Part shown: one piece after another, positions 45,633 through 55,323 of the stretch
How positions within the stretch are numbered: the first letter of the stretch is position 1
Layout: the number at the start of each line of letters is the position of its first letter
From: CAWHJB01 sp963698715
GTDB lineage: Bacteria; Chloroflexota; Anaerolineae; Anaerolineales; UBA4823
Direction of reading: 5' to 3'
Assembly (NCBI GenBank): GCA_963698715.1
Contig: CAVORW010000005.1
Coordinates: forward strand, 203,385 to 267,384
Length of the DNA: 64,000 nucleotides
Notes under the pieces: generated by a model
Seen by the model: only the letters and a program-made list of their open reading frames with translations
The model's database searches: none
What the model was told of the DNA's origin: nothing
Translations under genes and position numbers: made by a program

Positions 45633-47246
45633 ATGTCACAAAATGATCACTGGTGGCAAACTGAAATAATTTACCAAATTTACCCTCGCTCGTTTCAAGA
45701 CAGCAACGGGGATGGCGTGGGCGACCTGCCCGGTATCACCTCACGACTGGACTATTTAAAAAGCCTTAACATCGGTGCAGTCTGGCTTTCGCCCATCTAC
45801 CCATCCCCCATGCACGACTTCGGCTACGATGTAGCCGATTATTGCGATATCCACCCATTATTTGGAACAATGAATGACTTTGATCAGCTGCTGTCCAAAA
45901 TTCATAAACTGGGGTTAAAACTGATGCTCGACCTGGTCCCTAACCACACTTCAGACGAACACCCCTGGTTTCTGGAGAGCCGCAGCAGCCGCGACAATCC
46001 CAAACGCGATTGGTACATCTGGCGAGATCCGGCCCCAGGCGGCGGTCCACCCAACAATTGGCTCAGCCACTTCGGCGGATCAGGCTGGACTTACGACCAA
46101 AAAACCGGCCAATATTACCTGCACCAGTTCGTAAAACAACAGCCTGACCTGAACTACCGCAACCCTGAAGTCGTTACTGCCCTGCTCGACACCATGCGAT
46201 TTTGGCTAGACAAAGGTGTAGACGGATTCCGAGTGGACGTGATCGGGCTAATGATGAAAGATTCGCTCTTCCGCGACGAGCCGCTTAACCCTAACTGGGA
46301 CGGCAAAATCCCCTGGACCCGGTTGGAACACATCTATACCGCCAACCTGCCCGAAGTTCACGACCTAGTTCAACAAATGCGCAACCTGCTTGATTCTTAC
46401 GACGACCGCATGATGGTGGGCGAAACCTACCTACCGAATGAGGAACTGGTTAAATATTACGGCACCCCGGATAAACCAGAATGTCACCTGCCGTTCAACT
46501 TCCAACTCATCCGTGCTCCGAGTTGGGACGCCGCCCTGGTGCGGAAAATGGTAGATGCCTACGAAGCCACACTACCGCCGGATGCCTGGCCCAATTGGGT
46601 GCTTGGCAATCACGATCAACACCGGCTCGCTACTCGCCTGGGGATAAATCAAGCCCGGGTCGCTAATATGCTATTACTGACTCTGCGCGGCACACCCACC
46701 TGTTATTATGGCGACGAAATCGGCATGGAAGATGTCCCGATCCCCGCCGAGTTGGTGATGGATCCGCCGGCGGTCAACCAGCCGGAGATCGCCCACCTTG
46801 TCGGACGCGATCCTGAGCGAACTCCTATGCAGTGGGACGCCTCACCCAACGCAGGATTCTCGTCTGCTGGTGCACACACCTGGCTCCCCATCGCCGATGA
46901 TTTCGCCACTCGCAATGTAGCCAGCCAGTCCTCCGACCCGGTTTCAACGCTCACTTACTTCCGAACCCTAACCAGCCTGCGCCAGTCTGAGCATGCCCTG
47001 ACAATCGGTGCGTACCAGTCCGTTGAGTCTGGCGCGTCTGAGGTTTTTGCCTATCTGAGAAGCCACAGAGATACTCGCTTTTTGGTGGTGCTCAATTTTG
47101 GGAGTTCGGCCCATCGTCTGGACTTTTCCAGATTGGGCAGGCAGGCCGTGAAGCAGTTATCCACCCGCATGTCCACAGCGCGCACAATCGATCTTAATAA
47201 TTTGGATCTGGCCCCAAACGAAGGTGTACTCTTGCGGCTCTTATAA
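45633..47246 (+). CDS. GH13 alpha-glucosidase (oligo-1,6-glucosidase-like)
   Basis: 537 residues with a good ribosome binding site (GAGGAGA). WWQTEIIYQIYPRSFQDSNGDGVGDLPGI opens the protein; catalytic residues by motif are Asp in GFRVDVIG (about 200), Glu in MVGETYLP (about 263) and Asp in GNHDQHR (about 328). The DSNGDGVGD loop binds calcium in relatives. No signal peptide, so it hydrolyses imported alpha-glucosides. It resembles the broken GH13 gene at 50205-51933. The 215 bases before it show no other feature. Confidence 0.92.
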   Translation: MSQNDHWWQTEIIYQIYPRSFQDSNGDGVGDLPGITSRLDYLKSLNIGAVWLSPIYPSPMHDFGYDVADYCDIHPLFGTMNDFDQLLSKIHKLGLKLMLDLVPNHTSDEHPWFLESRSSRDNPKRDWYIWRDPAPGGGPPNNWLSHFGGSGWTYDQKTGQYYLHQFVKQQPDLNYRNPEVVTALLDTMRFWLDKGVDGFRVDVIGLMMKDSLFRDEPLNPNWDGKIPWTRLEHIYTANLPEVHDLVQQMRNLLDSYDDRMMVGETYLPNEELVKYYGTPDKPECHLPFNFQLIRAPSWDAALVRKMVDAYEATLPPDAWPNWVLGNHDQHRLATRLGINQARVANMLLLTLRGTPTCYYGDEIGMEDVPIPAELVMDPPAVNQPEIAHLVGRDPERTPMQWDASPNAGFSSAGAHTWLPIADDFATRNVASQSSDPVSTLTYFRTLTSLRQSEHALTIGAYQSVESGASEVFAYLRSHRDTRFLVVLNFGSSAHRLDFSRLGRQAVKQLSTRMSTARTIDLNNLDLAPNEGVLLRLL

Positions 47247-47257
47247 GCCAACAAGAT

Positions 47258-49507
47258 TTATACAACCACAAAGTCTCCTTCCAGGCCGCGAACTGAATCG
47301 GGGCCGATCCAGACTTTAAAATCACCCGGCTCAACTATATAGCTCAGGTCGCGCCCGGTAAAGCCTAATTCGTGGATTGGAACTTCGAACTGGACAGTCT
47401 GTTCCTGGCCAGGCTGCAGGCTGATTTTCTGGAATCCTTTCAACTCCTTGACCGGGCGCGTGACACTACCGACTAGATCGCGGACATACAGTTGGACAAC
47501 CTCAGATCCGACCCGCATGCCGATATTTTTTATTACAGCCGAAACCACCAGGGTGTCGTAGAGACTCATTTTTGGGCGCTTGATTTGCAGATCACGATAT
47601 TCATACTGGGTATAGCTCAAGCCAAACCCAAAAGGGAAGAGCGGCGAATTGGGCTCGTCCAGGTACACCGACTTAAAAATCTCCGCGAACTGCCTGGTCC
47701 CAGCCTCAGCGGCGGGCCGCCCGGTATTTTTACTGGCGTAATAGATGGGAATTTGTCCCTCCGCACGCGGCCAGCAGGCGGTCAGCTTGCCGGAAGGGTT
47801 GGCAGCGCCAAAGAGGAGATCGGCAACTGCGCGTCCGGCGCGAATGCCACCTTGCCAGGCTATCAGCAATGCGCCAACCTGCCCAGTAAGACGCGGAATG
47901 ACCATGGGCCGTCCGCTCATTAAAACACAGATAATTGGCTTGCCGGTCGCAGCGACAGCATCAACCAGTTCCTGCTGCCGTCCTGGCAGCCCCAGGTGGG
48001 CGCGCGAGTGGGATTCTCCGCTCATGTCAGCACTTTCTCCCAGGACGAGAATGACTGCATCGGCTGATTGCGCCGCAGCAACTGCGGCTGAGATACCGTC
48101 GGGGCCAACCTCTTGGATAGGGCAACCCGGCTCATAAACCCAGTCATCATCCTTCAGGTAAGCTTGCAGCCCCTCACAGACTGTTTCGACATCTTGTTGT
48201 CGTCCGAAAAATGCCCATGATCCTAATAAATCGACCCGGTTATCTGCCAGGGGACCGATCACAGCCAGGCGCGCCTGGCCTGGAACCAATGGCAGCAGAT
48301 TTCCTTCATTTTTTAACAGGACCATCGATTCTTGAGCCACATTAAGCGCCAGAGCGCGGAAGTCGTCTCGCAAATAGATCTGGGCGGGCAGATCTTCGTC
48401 TACAAAGGCATGCTCGAAGAGTCCGAGATGGACCTTTAGTCGCAGCACCCGCCGTACGGCGTCATCAACCAGGTCCAAAGGCAACTCTCCTGCCGAGACC
48501 AGCGCTGAAAGGTGTTTGGCATAGGCATTACTGGCCATGTCTACATCCAGTCCGGCTGAGAGACTCAAACGGGCCGCATCTTTGAGATCGGCCGCAATAC
48601 CGTGAGGGATCAATTCTTTCACAGCTTCAAAATCGCTCAACACAACGCCTGCCCAACCCCATTCCTGCCGCAGAATTGTGCGAAGCATTAACGGGTTGGC
48701 AGTGGCAGGAATACCGCTCAACTCGTTAAAAGCGGTCATCACGCTGCCAGCTCCCGCATCGAAGGCAGCTCTGAAAGGTGGAAGATACACATCCCGCAGG
48801 GTGCGCTCTGAGACGTCCACAGTATTGTAGTCACGCCCTGCTTCAGCCGCCCCGTAGCCAACATAGTGTTTGGGACAGGCAACGATCCGGCGGTTACTTG
48901 CCAAATTAGTGGATTGAAAACCATGGACACGTGCGCGGGCCATTGCCATTCCAAGAAAAGGATCCTCGCCGGCGCTTTCCGCTATCCGGCCCCAGCGCGG
49001 GTCGCGCCCAATATCCACCATCGGGGCATAATTCCAGTTAATCCCTGTAACAGAGGCTTCTTCGGCAGCAACGTGGGAGGCCTGTTCTAACATTGCGGGA
49101 TTCCAGGTGCAGGATTCAGCCAGAGGAATCGGAAAGATCGTCCGAAATCCGTGGATTACGTCACAGCCAATAAGCAGTGGAATACCAAGACGCGACTGTT
49201 CGAGCGCCACCTTTTGGCAATGATTGATGGTCGCTGGCTCGATTAGATTGAGCAATGAACCCACGCTGCCCGTGCGGATCAATTCATCAAGCTGATCAAG
49301 CGGCTTGGGTTGGATAGTCACGGGCTGGCCAGTTTCCCCGGCCTGTTTCTCCTGAGCTAGCCATTCGGCCACATCAAATGGCGCATGAGGTGAGCACTGC
49401 ACGAGCTGACCTACCTTCTCAGGCAGAGTCATTTGGCCCAATAATTTTTCTACGCGTGCTTCAATGTCGGGAGATATTTGATTATAACGGCCGATCTCAG
49501 CTTTCAT
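47258..49507 (-). CDS. GH3 beta-glucosidase, full-length (BglX-like)
   Basis: 749 residues from the ATG at 49507, which has an AAGGAG site at the right distance; thirteen extra codons upstream do not. Barrel motifs: WNYAPMVDIGRDPRWGR, KHYVGYGAAEAGRDYN and the nucleophile Asp in GVVLSDFEAV (about 290). The second domain (LVLGESADMSGESHSRAHLGL) and a C-terminal fibronectin-like domain (VQLYVRDLVGSVTRPVKELK) complete the long form. No signal peptide is seen. It converges on the GH13 gene with 11 bases between. Confidence 0.92.
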   Translation of the reverse strand: MKAEIGRYNQISPDIEARVEKLLGQMTLPEKVGQLVQCSPHAPFDVAEWLAQEKQAGETGQPVTIQPKPLDQLDELIRTGSVGSLLNLIEPATINHCQKVALEQSRLGIPLLIGCDVIHGFRTIFPIPLAESCTWNPAMLEQASHVAAEEASVTGINWNYAPMVDIGRDPRWGRIAESAGEDPFLGMAMARARVHGFQSTNLASNRRIVACPKHYVGYGAAEAGRDYNTVDVSERTLRDVYLPPFRAAFDAGAGSVMTAFNELSGIPATANPLMLRTILRQEWGWAGVVLSDFEAVKELIPHGIAADLKDAARLSLSAGLDVDMASNAYAKHLSALVSAGELPLDLVDDAVRRVLRLKVHLGLFEHAFVDEDLPAQIYLRDDFRALALNVAQESMVLLKNEGNLLPLVPGQARLAVIGPLADNRVDLLGSWAFFGRQQDVETVCEGLQAYLKDDDWVYEPGCPIQEVGPDGISAAVAAAQSADAVILVLGESADMSGESHSRAHLGLPGRQQELVDAVAATGKPIICVLMSGRPMVIPRLTGQVGALLIAWQGGIRAGRAVADLLFGAANPSGKLTACWPRAEGQIPIYYASKNTGRPAAEAGTRQFAEIFKSVYLDEPNSPLFPFGFGLSYTQYEYRDLQIKRPKMSLYDTLVVSAVIKNIGMRVGSEVVQLYVRDLVGSVTRPVKELKGFQKISLQPGQEQTVQFEVPIHELGFTGRDLSYIVEPGDFKVWIGPDSVRGLEGDFVVV

Positions 49508-49647
49508 ACTACTGCTCCTTGGTCGCAAACCAATAAACAGCGGCAATAATTTTTCGCCCCCCCATCCCGGGCATTCCGTTTAGGACCATAAGGGTTCAAA
49601 GTGGATATAATTTGCTTCTATGGAACTCTATTGGGTAAAGAAGCAAA

Positions 49648-49692
49648 AAAAGGTGTGCGCAGGGTGAAGTACGCCCACTACGCACGCCTTTT
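49648..49692 (-). terminator. Terminator of the cNMP-binding protein gene
   Basis: On the minus strand AAAAGGCGTGCG pairs with CGCACACCTTTT, with a GGG/CCC helper stem in the loop, followed by TTTTGCTTCTTT. It sits about 40 bases past the stop at 49733. Next to it (49611-49647) a second inverted repeat TTTGCTTCT/AGAAGCAAA adjoins a TATAAT at 49606 on the + strand. Confidence 0.65.
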
Positions 49693-49732
49693 ATAGATGA
49701 ACCATTGTCGTCGATTGTGGGATGCTCGACTT

Positions 49733-50170
49733 TTAATTATCCAAGGTGTTGATCAATTTCCTTAATCGCTTGGCAAGCTCCTGAGAAATCACGGCGCCCA
49801 TATCTGCATCATTTTTTAGCACCGCGATGAAGTCGGGCCGGCTCAGAATCAAGCATTCGGTTACTTGAGTCGCGACGACAGAGGCAGTCCGGGGACCATC
49901 ATCCAGCAAAGCAATTTCACCGAAAAAATCATTGGGCCCGAAGGTATTCACTACGGTTTTTTCACCGTCGCCAGAGTCGATCACAGCCTGTGCATGCCCA
50001 GAGATGATCGTAAACATGCCTGCCCCGCCCTTACCCTGGGAAACTATGACATCGTTCGGCTGATAAGTGCGGGTAATAAAGCGCTTCGCCAGCTGTTTCA
50101 ATTGGCGATCGTTCAAACCCTGGAACAGCGGTACATGCCCCAGGAACTTTTCAATATCAGATTTTGCCAT
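49733..50170 (-). CDS. Cyclic-nucleotide-binding domain protein
   Basis: 145 residues, a single CNMP-binding domain with no DNA-binding or membrane part. The phosphate-binding cassette FFGEIALLDDGPRTASVVA keeps the Glu and Arg that hold the cyclic phosphate. A good ribosome binding site (GAGGAG) precedes it. It starts 35 bases after the broken GH13 gene on the same strand and may be the last gene of the transporter operon. Two cyclase-like proteins are encoded in the same window, so it could be a cAMP receptor; this is inference. Confidence 0.83.
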   Translation of the reverse strand: MAKSDIEKFLGHVPLFQGLNDRQLKQLAKRFITRTYQPNDVIVSQGKGGAGMFTIISGHAQAVIDSGDGEKTVVNTFGPNDFFGEIALLDDGPRTASVVATQVTECLILSRPDFIAVLKNDADMGAVISQELAKRLRKLINTLDN

Positions 50171-50204
50171 ATTGTTTCTCCTCGATCAAAAAATATGAGA
50201 CTGA

Positions 50205-51383
50205 TTACTGAGTGAGTCTGACGATCAGAATTTCAAAAGGTGCAAGCTCCAGGTTCGGCAGATCAACCTCTTTCCCACGCTCGTCGCTGGAAAAGATTAA
50301 TTTTCCAGCAGGTGAGTCCAGGTTGATATTGAGCCACTCTGGTTGATCCGAATAGCTCAGCGCAACCAGGCAGCGTTGAGCCGAGGTGCTGCGCAAGAAA
50401 GCAAAGATCTTATCCGAATCCCCGGATAAATCTTTGTAATCTCCTTCAATCAAAGCCGGGGTGCTTTTTCGAACAGACAGCAAAAGTTTATAAAAATTCA
50501 GCATAGACTTTGGCTTGCCTCGCTGCTGGGTGACATTGATCCCCGCAGCGTAGTCAGGGTTAACTGGCAGCCAGGTCTGAACCTCTGCCGGACTAAATCC
50601 GGCATTTGCCGTGCTGGACCATTGCATCGGTGTCCGGCATTTATCCCTGGTAAGGGTTTGCACTACTTTCAACGCCTTCTCTGCCGGGGCGCCGAAATTT
50701 TCGGTCATCTCCCGGTAAACCCAAATGCCCAAATTATCTCGAAAGAGATCAATCGAAGGCAGCAGAAAATCGCGCATGCCTATTTCTTCACCATTATATA
50801 AAAAAGGCGTGCCCTTTAAGGTCAACATGAGGGCCAGAGAGAGGCGAGCAATTTGATCGTTGTGTTCGCCGTCGCCATAACGGCTGTATACGCGGGGAGC
50901 ATCGTGGTTGCCAAGCGTATTACAGGGCCAGGCTGCGGCAGGCATGACACCCAGCCGGTCGTTCTGGTTGGTCCGGATCCAGGCAGGCGTCAGCTTTTTG
51001 GTGCGCATCAACGGAAAGTTGAAGACCATGTGGAGCTCGTTGGTGCCATCGCCGTAGTATGTGATTTCATCGATTTCACCAACCAGGACCCGATCATCGT
51101 ATTCATCAACCAGGGCCCGCAGCTCCTGTAAAAGCTCATGGATGCCGGGCTGATCAACCTGGTACTCGTTCATAATTTCGCGCTGCTCGGCCAGATAAGA
51201 ACTTGATCTGAGGATCGGGCAAGTCGGGATATGCCGCCATGGAATGTTGGAACAATTGAACCATGCTGAGTTCAGCTCGATGATCGGGCAGGTCCGGGTC
51301 TTCGAAGATGGTGCCGATCGCGTCCAAGCGAAAGCCATCCACACCCATATCGAGCCAGAACCGGACAGCCAACCACATCGCAT
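50205..51383 (-). pseudogene. GH13 alpha-glucosidase, C-terminal part after a frameshift
   Basis: From about residue 62 (SYLAEQREIMNEY) this frame is GH13: Glu in VLVGEIDEI, Asp in LGNHDAPRVYSRYGDGEHND, PFLYNGEEIGM, TPMQWSSTANAGFSPAEVQTWL. The first 60 codons are out of frame and meaningless. It continues the gene starting at 51933; one extra base near 51200 separates the halves. Without it the gene would be 575 residues. Confidence 0.82.
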
Positions 51384-51933
51384 GGATCACGTCCGGGTTG
51401 CGCCAATTCAGGTCGGGCTGCTCTGCAAAAAAGAAATGGTAATACCATTGGTCAGTGGCAGGATCGTAAGTCCAGGCGCAGTCATCAAAAGCCGCACTCC
51501 AGTTATTAGGCGGACCGCCATCCCTCCCATCCCGCCAGATGTACCAATCTCGTTTGGGGTTATCCTTGCTCGATTTGGACTCCAGGAACCAGGGATGCTG
51601 GTCAGATGTGTGGTTGAGGACAAGGTCTAATATTACTCGTATCCCGCGCTGGTGGGCTTCAACGAGAAATTGTTTGAACTCCTCCAGGGTGCCATATTCT
51701 GGATCGATGTCCGTGTAATTGGCAATATCATAACCGCAATCGAACTGCGGCGAGGGATAATGTGGAGAAAGCCAAATGGCATCGATACCTAAATCCTGCA
51801 GATAATCCAGTTTGGCAATGATGCCTCGCAAATCTCCAATGCCATCCCCATTTCCGTCGGCAAAGCTGCGCGGATAGATCTGGTAGAAAACTGCCGTTTG
51901 CCACCATTTATATTCAGGTTTAGAACCACTCAT
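51154..51933 (-). pseudogene. GH13 alpha-glucosidase, N-terminal part before a frameshift
   Basis: WWQTAVFYQIYPRSFADGNGDGIGD starts a typical GH13 barrel, ILDLVLNHTSDQHPWF and VDGFRLDAIGTIFED (nucleophile Asp) follow, and real sequence ends at PDLPDPQIK. After that the frame is wrong (FLSGRAARNYERV). Deleting one of the two bases at 51200-51201 gives DPQIKSYLAEQREIMNEY and links both halves. The gene's first base touches the last base of the upstream ATPase gene, so it belongs to the transporter operon. Confidence 0.82.
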
Positions 51934-52989
51934 TAAGCACCCTGGGCAACGCCTGCAAGCTCTAGTTCTTCAGCGAAGTGGCAGGCGACGAAGTGATCGT
52001 GACGAATTTCGCGCAGCTCGGGGATCTCTGTCTTGCAGCGTTCCTGAACGTAGCGGCAGCGTGGGTGGAACAGACAGCCTGGGGGCGGATTACTGGGGTC
52101 AGCTACATCGCCTTCCATGATGATGCGCGCTTTTTTGGCGCGGGGGTTGGGACGTGGCACCGCTGACATCAGGGCTTCGGTATAAGGATGAAGGGGGCGA
52201 TTGTATAGATCAACCGAGTTTGCGATTTCGGCAATCCGGCCCACATACATCACAGCTACACGGTCTGAAATATGCTGCACCACGCTCAGGTCATGAGCCA
52301 CAAAGATATACGCCAGGTTGAAGTCGCTCTTGAGGTCATTCATCAAGTTCAGGGTCTGAGCCTGTACCGAAACGTCCAGGGCCGAGACCGGCTCGTCGCA
52401 GATGATCAGCTGCGGGTTTAGCGCCAGGGAGCGCGCAATCCCAATCCGCTGGCGCTGGCCACCGGAAAACTCGTGTGGATAGCGGCGGACATGCTCCCCT
52501 CGCAGACCGACCCGTTCCAGGAGCTGGATTACGTAATCCTCGGTATCCGGGGTGATTTTGTTATGGATGAGCATCGGCTCGGTGATGATATCGTAGACCG
52601 TCATGCGCGGGTTCAACGAGCCAATCGGGTCCTGGAAAATCATCGAAATATCCTGACGGACCGTTTTTAACTGCTGCTTATTCAACTCACGCATATTCAC
52701 CCATTCAGGCTTGCCCGAGGGAGACAAGGCCCGCGATTTGAACATGATCTTCCCATCAGTAGGCTCGTATAGGCGCAGCATGGCGCGACCGGCCGTGGTT
52801 TTTCCACAACCGCTCTCGCCCACCAATCCCAGGGTTTCGCCTTCGCGCACAAACAGGTTGACATCATCTACCGCTTTCACATAGCCAACTACCTTGCGCA
52901 ACAGGCCGCCCATGATCGGGAAGTACTTTTTTAAGCCTCTAACATCCAGAAGGAGGTTCTCATCATATTGATTTCCGTTGTCAGCTCAT
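51933..52989 (-). pseudogene. ABC transporter ATPase, OppF type, with a frameshift near the start
   Basis: The uninterrupted frame (326 residues to 52913) has Walker A GLVGESGCGKTTAGRA, signature FSGGQRQRIGIARSL, Walker B LIICDEPVSALDVS and the OppF/DppF tail PPPGCLFHPRCRYVQERC with its Cys cluster. It has no suitable start: the natural one is the ATG at 52989 with GGAGGAGG in front, but ATG AGC is followed by TGA. Removing one base there gives MS DNGNQYDENLLLDVRGLKKY in frame with the rest, 351 residues. It may be expressed poorly or not at all. Confidence 0.8.
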
Positions 52990-53102
52990 GTTTCCTCCTC
53001 CTTAATCAGCAACAGCCTGGTTTTTGATCGCTTGGGCTTCAGGGGTATCTGGCCAGCGAGCCGTCATACAGCAGGCAGCGGGCCCAGTGGTCACCAACAA
53101 CT

Positions 53103-53699
53103 TCAGCGTAATTCGGGATAGACCCGATCGCACTTGCCCGGCATATACTCTGGACAGCGGGGATGGAAGACGCATCCGGAGGGCAAGTTGAAGGGGCTGG
53201 GAACCATCCCTTCGATCGTCTCCAGCTGAGCTTTTTTCTCTCCAATCTGAGGGATTGAACCCAACAGCGCCCGTGTGTATGGGTGCTTGGGGTTTTCAAA
53301 CAGCTCGATCGTATTTGCGCGCTCAACTTCTTTGCCCATGTACATCACGACGATTTCATCCGCAATCTCCGCAATCACACCCAGGTTGTGGGTGATGAAC
53401 ATGATCGCCATGTTTGCCGTATCTTGGAGCTCGCGCATCAGATCCAGAATTTGGGCTTCAATGGAGACATCCAGGGCCGTGGTAGGCTCGTCGGCAATCA
53501 GCAGGTCAGGATGGGTGGAGAGAGCAATCGCAATCATCACCCGCTGGCGCTGCCCACCGCTCAAGCTCGTGGGGGTAGCTGTTGACCCGCTTTTCAGCGT
53601 TGGGGATGCCCACTCGCTGAAGCATGTCCACGGCAATTTCGTGAGCTTCTGCATCAGAAACACCGCGTTTTTTCGCAATGTTGCGGCCCATCTCTTCAC
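53103..53699 (-). pseudogene. ABC transporter ATPase, OppD type, C-terminal part
   Basis: Real sequence begins near 53565 with LSGGQRQRVMIAIALSTHPD, then LLIADEPTTALDVS and the C-terminal Cys-rich FHPRCPEYMPGKC. The first 45 codons are out of frame. The frame also closes too soon at 53103: another extra base near 53106 hides EVVGDHWARCLLYDGSLA, and a third near 53055 hides a tail ending in PEAQAIKNQAVAD at a TAA at 53002. That stop lies right next to the OppF ribosome binding site. With all three removed the gene from 54147 is 380 residues. Confidence 0.78.
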
Positions 53700-54147
53700 C
53701 GATAGTTTCCTTCGATGAAAAGCGGTGCAGGTGCACAGCTTCCATGATGTGAAAACCGGCGCTGTAAACCGGGGTGAGCGAACTCATCGGCTCCTGGAAG
53801 ATCATGGCAATGTGCCCACCACGGATTTTCCGGATCACCTCTCCGTCGGGGTCCGTTTGATCCAGCCGAACTTCGTTGATGGTCTCACCCCCACCATTAC
53901 TCACTTTCTCATAGAAGGTGATCTCACCCGAGACTTTGCCCTGTTTGGGGATCATATTCATGATCGCCTTGGCAGTGATCGATTTGCCGCAGCCGCTTTC
54001 ACCGATGATGCCCAGGGTTTGACCGCGGTAGATAGTGAAGCTGGCTCCATCCACTGCGTGCACAATGCCATCGCGCACATCGAAATCCACGTGCAGATCT
54101 TTTACAACCACCAGAGGGTCACGCTTTTCTTCAGTCATATTGTTCAC
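53506..54147 (-). pseudogene. ABC transporter ATPase, OppD type, N-terminal part
   Basis: LVVVKDLHVDFDVRDGIVHAV, Walker A GIIGESGCGKSITAKA and the Q loop AMIFQEPMSSLTPVYSAG are normal. At NSYPHEL the frame slips (ERWAAPAGDD): an extra T at 53563-53564 hides the SGGQRQR signature. It couples hydrolysis of ATP to the two permeases; like the OppF gene it appears inactivated or mis-sequenced. Confidence 0.82.
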
Positions 54148-54156
54148 TCCTCTGTG

Positions 54157-54597
54157 TTATTTACTATATGGATCCAAAGCATCCCGCAAGCCATCTCCCA
54201 ACATATTGTAGGCCAGGATGGCTATCAGGATGAAAGGAACAACGTATAAATAATGCGGGGCAAATCGGATGGCACGGACGGTGTTAGCATTTTGCAGCAA
54301 GGTTCCCCAGCTTACGGTCGGCGGCACCAAACCCAAACCCAAAAAACTTAACGCGGTTTCGAGCAAGATCATACCTGGGATCTTTAAGGTTGCAATCACG
54401 ATCACGTGGCTCATGGTGGCAGGGATCAGGTGGTTGAAGATGATCCGCGGTCGCTGGCCCCAAAACTTTGAGCTGCCAAGACGTACTGCTCTTCTCGCCC
54501 GGACAGAACCATACCGCGCACCTGACGGGCCAGGCCACCCCACTGCACCAGCGCCAGCAGAATGGTCACCATGAAAAACACGCGGGTGGACGGCCAA
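54157..54597 (-). pseudogene. ABC permease, OppC type, C-terminal part
   Basis: From about residue 48 this frame reads RPRIIFNHLIPATMSHVIVIATLKIPGMILLETALSFLGLGLVPP, the coupling-loop side and last helices of an OppC/DppC permease, ending LGDGLRDALDPYSK as in relatives. The N-terminal 45 codons are out of frame. Confidence 0.8.
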
Positions 54598-55298
54598 TCA
54601 ACGGGCACCGCCGCACCGAGTGCCAGGAAGAGCGGTTCCTGGGGAAAGGCCGAGAGAAACTCGGTTATACGCATGACAATCACATCGGTCACACCGCCGT
54701 AATACCCGGAGGCTGCCCCGAGTGTCACGCCAATTACCAAAAACACTGCCACACTAAACAAACCAATGAACAAGGAAATCCGGCCACCATATAAGATGCG
54801 CGATAACTGGTCGCGCCCCAGCCGGTCAGTTCCCATAAGGAATACTTTAGCATCCTTATCATCCGGGTCGGTGCCAAAGAAATGGATATTCGCTGGAATG
54901 AAGCCAAATAACTCGTATGGCTCACCTTTAACAAAGAAGTAAATCGGATACTTGACCGACTCATCCAGTACAAAAGTGCGAGTGCGGGTTGCTAAATCAA
55001 TCTCTTGCGCAAGACCGTAAACAAATGGGCGCAACGAGAAGGTGCCATCTGCGTCTCGAAAGTTGAAGAATGTTGGCCGAGCTTCGATATATTTGCTTTC
55101 GAGCCCCTTGGGATAGGGAGAAAAGAATTCAGGAAAAAACACGCAGGTGATGAAATAGATGATCAGGACAATCCCACCAAAGATAGCCAGGCGGTTCTTG
55201 CGAAATTTCCACCACACCAAGCTCCAGTAGCTTTGGCTGATTTTTTTTGCCTGTTCTTCTTGATTTTCGACAGCGGGGGGAGAAACTGCTTCTGCCAT
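54426..55298 (-). pseudogene. ABC permease, OppC type, N-terminal part
   Basis: Starts MAEAVSPPAVENQEEQ; first helix near 35-55 (RLAIFGGIVLIIYFITCVFF), then a long extracytoplasmic loop and the transport domain (LMGTDRLGRDQLSRILYGGRISL). The EAA-type loop is cut at AAQSFGASDR. Here one base is missing near 54446: adding it gives ASDRRIIFNHLIPAT, joining both halves to about 380 residues. This is the only deletion among the lesions in this operon. Confidence 0.82.
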
Positions 55299-55323
55299 GT
55301 TTCGTCTCCTTTATGGTGAGAAA

